NCBI GenBank assembly: GCA_035286585.1
Contig: DATEDC010000210.1
Coordinates: 1 to 6,407 of the forward strand
Source: DSOS01 sp035286585
Lineage (GTDB): Bacteria; Chloroflexota; Anaerolineae; Anaerolineales; UBA4823
Length of the DNA: 6,407 nucleotides
Reading direction: 5' to 3'
The position numbers and the translations under genes were made by a program. This document shows positions 5,668 to 6,407 of this stretch, piece by piece (within the stretch, counting starts at the first letter, position 1; every line of letters begins with the position of its first letter). The notes beneath the pieces were generated by a model. It did not search any database. It had not been told where the DNA came from and saw nothing but the letters and a program-made list of their open reading frames with translations.

Positions 5668-5712
5668 GATCGACTGGGAAGGCAGCGCTGAGGCGCCTTC
5701 CCAGGATCGATC
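5668..5712. repeat. Large imperfect hairpin in the YHS-ccdA gap
   Basis: CTGGGAAGGC (5674-5683) pairs perfectly with GCCTTCCCAG (5695-5704) across an 11-nt loop. The outer GATCGA (5668-5673) and TCGATC (5707-5712) add six pairs after a 2-nt bulge. No U-run follows on either strand, so a Rho-independent terminator is doubtful. The surrounding gap (5578-5764) holds no gene that I can recognise. It could be a small mobile palindromic repeat, an RNA processing signal or a terminator of unusual form. Confidence 0.65.
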
Positions 5713-5764
5713 TCGTTATCTGGGGCGATCGAGAGAAGAATTTCCCTAATCACCTTGTGGGGAC

Positions 5765-5953
5765 TTAATGTTGGTGCCCGTGGCTTTCGTGCCCGCCATG
5801 TCCCTCGTGTTTGTGTAGGTACTTTTCCGGATCTCTGGCAAAAGCCGCTCTACAACCAGGGGAGCAGAAGTAGAAGGTCTTACCCTTGTAATCGAAAGTG
5901 CCTGCCGCCGATTTCTCATCGACTTGCATGCCGCATACAGGATCGATTGCCAT
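5765..5953 (-). CDS. YHS-domain metal-binding protein with His-rich tail
   Basis: Small 62-aa protein. The YHS domain fills residues 2-46: DPVCGMQV with C7, then the segment around YFCSPGCRAAF (C30, C34) and DPEKY. YHS domains occur alone or at the N-terminus of metal P-type ATPases and bind soft or transition metals. The tail from 47 to 62 has seven histidines and probably adds nickel-, zinc- or copper-type binding or buffering. The ATG at 5953 has a strong AAGGAGAT at ideal spacing, which rules out longer in-frame starts at 6001 and 6022. It sits 109 bp after the CxC protein gene and 187 bp before the ccdA remnant. Likely cytoplasmic metal chaperone or buffer (inference). Confidence 0.9.
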   Translation of the reverse strand: MAIDPVCGMQVDEKSAAGTFDYKGKTFYFCSPGCRAAFARDPEKYLHKHEGHGGHESHGHQH

Positions 5954-5994
5954 TCTAATATCTCCTTTTTGAGAAAAGATTGGATGAACAACTA

Positions 5995-6012
5995 TCAACA
6001 TCGTGCCAACAT
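5995..6012 (-). other. Strong Shine-Dalgarno preceding a five-codon mini-ORF
   Basis: AAGGAGGT (6028-6021, minus) lies 8 nt before an ATG at 6012 that encodes only MLARC and then TGA-TAG. It is either the remains of a deleted gene start or a tiny leader upstream of the YHS gene. It is listed because the ribosome site is as strong as any in the window. Confidence 0.3.
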
Positions 6013-6062
6013 CTATGAACACCTCCTTGGCTGTTTAGCGGCGCGCCGGGATGGCTCGCTCC

Positions 6063-6407
6063 TCAGGTGACATCGATTTCCGCCTCCCGGTCTGGCAAGC
6101 CGAAGCTCCTGGCCTGCAATGCCCGGAAGATGGCTTGCTGTAACTGGTGTTCGGGCCGCTGCTGGGGCGTGTCCACCAGGACGAGCTGCGTCTGGCCGTC
6201 GCGGCTGTGGGCGACCAGCGCGGCGGGCGGGTGCTGCTGGTCGTACACCAGGAGCACCACCATCTGGCAGTCGCAGAGCTGGGTGCCGTGGTGCGGGCAG
6301 TTGCACTCCAGGTGAGCGGCGCGAGCCACCTGCAGGTCGAAGGAGCGCACCACTTGCAGCCCGGCCTGGTTGAGATGCCGGATGACCCAGGAGATGCCCT
6401 TCTGCCA
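6063..6407 (-). CDS. Unrecognised protein with CxC...CxC motif (5' end outside window)
   Basis: The frame is open from the right edge to a TGA at 6065-6063, giving 114 visible residues; the true start is beyond the window. It opens with an amphipathic stretch (WVIRHLNQAGLQVVRSFDLQ), then C35-x-C37-P-H-H and C45-x-C47, followed by a beta-like VVLLVY segment, a Gln-rich helix and an acidic C-terminus. The four cysteines and two histidines within 13 residues suggest a compact metal site. I do not recognise the family. It precedes the YHS gene, which supports a metal-related role (inference). This stretch is visibly richer in G+C than the gap downstream. Confidence 0.7.
   Translation of the reverse strand, partial: WQKGISWVIRHLNQAGLQVVRSFDLQVARAAHLECNCPHHGTQLCDCQMVVLLVYDQQHPPAALVAHSRDGQTQLVLVDTPQQRPEHQLQQAIFRALQARSFGLPDREAEIDVT

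Noticed and set aside
5954..6022. Longer YHS protein starting at 6022 or 6001
   Set aside because: The strong AAGGAGAT directly before ATG 5953 and the usual YHS domain start decide for the shorter form.
6013..6306. Arg/Pro/Ala-rich minus-strand frame overlapping the CxC protein
   Set aside because: Low-complexity composition typical of an out-of-frame reading of G/C-rich coding DNA; the frame ending at 6063 has ordered Cys/His motifs and runs to the window edge.
1..6407. CRISPR arrays, tRNA or rRNA genes, transposase genes
   Set aside because: No regularly spaced repeats, no cloverleaf-like segment and no transposase-like reading frame were found on either strand.

Overview
This window is a minus-strand array of metal-resistance and thiol-redox genes from a bacterium. 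Every convincing gene reads right to left. The likely source is an environmental, possibly anaerobic lineage of Chloroflexota type. That placement is only an inference from gene content (HMA-MerA, YHS, CcdA and PEMT-type methyltransferase) and protein style. TGG encodes Trp and TGA ends at least three genes here (merR, the 168-aa membrane protein and the right-edge gene), so TGA is normally a stop in this organism.

Right part (6407-4158): a gene cut by the window edge with a CxC...CxC motif; a small YHS metal-binding protein with a His-rich tail; a 187-bp non-coding gap with a large hairpin; a rearranged CcdA remnant in which C-terminal-half sequence precedes N-terminal-half sequence; the last 49 codons of a SAM methyltransferase; and an intact PEMT/isoprenylcysteine-type membrane methyltransferase. 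The CcdA and methyltransferase pieces look like scars of past rearrangement.

Left part (4148-1): a mercury-type operon. A MerR-family promoter with a perfect 9-3-9 dyad in a 19-bp spacer drives merR. It is followed by merA with an HMA domain, a 168-aa four-segment membrane protein, a 77-aa Cys-rich zinc-ribbon-like protein, and a second FAD-dependent disulfide oxidoreductase that runs off the left edge.

The main discovery candidate is this second oxidoreductase (1028 to 1, minus). Its frame is open for 342 codons except for one TGA at codon 42. That codon lies exactly where the first redox-active Cys of the family belongs (GGT-TGA-VNEGC). Thirty-two nucleotides downstream the mRNA can form a perfect 6-bp hairpin with a GUU loop, which fits the general rules for a bacterial SECIS element. 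The simplest exciting reading is a selenocysteine-containing MerA/dihydrolipoamide-dehydrogenase-like flavoenzyme in a mercury operon. A nonsense mutation or sequencing error remains the main alternative.

Taken together, MerR would sense a thiophilic metal and switch on MerA, which reduces Hg(II) to Hg(0). The membrane and zinc-ribbon proteins may handle transport or thiol chemistry, and the Sec flavoenzyme may add a second reductase. No merT, merP, merB or selenocysteine-insertion gene (selA, selB, selC, selD) lies in the window.
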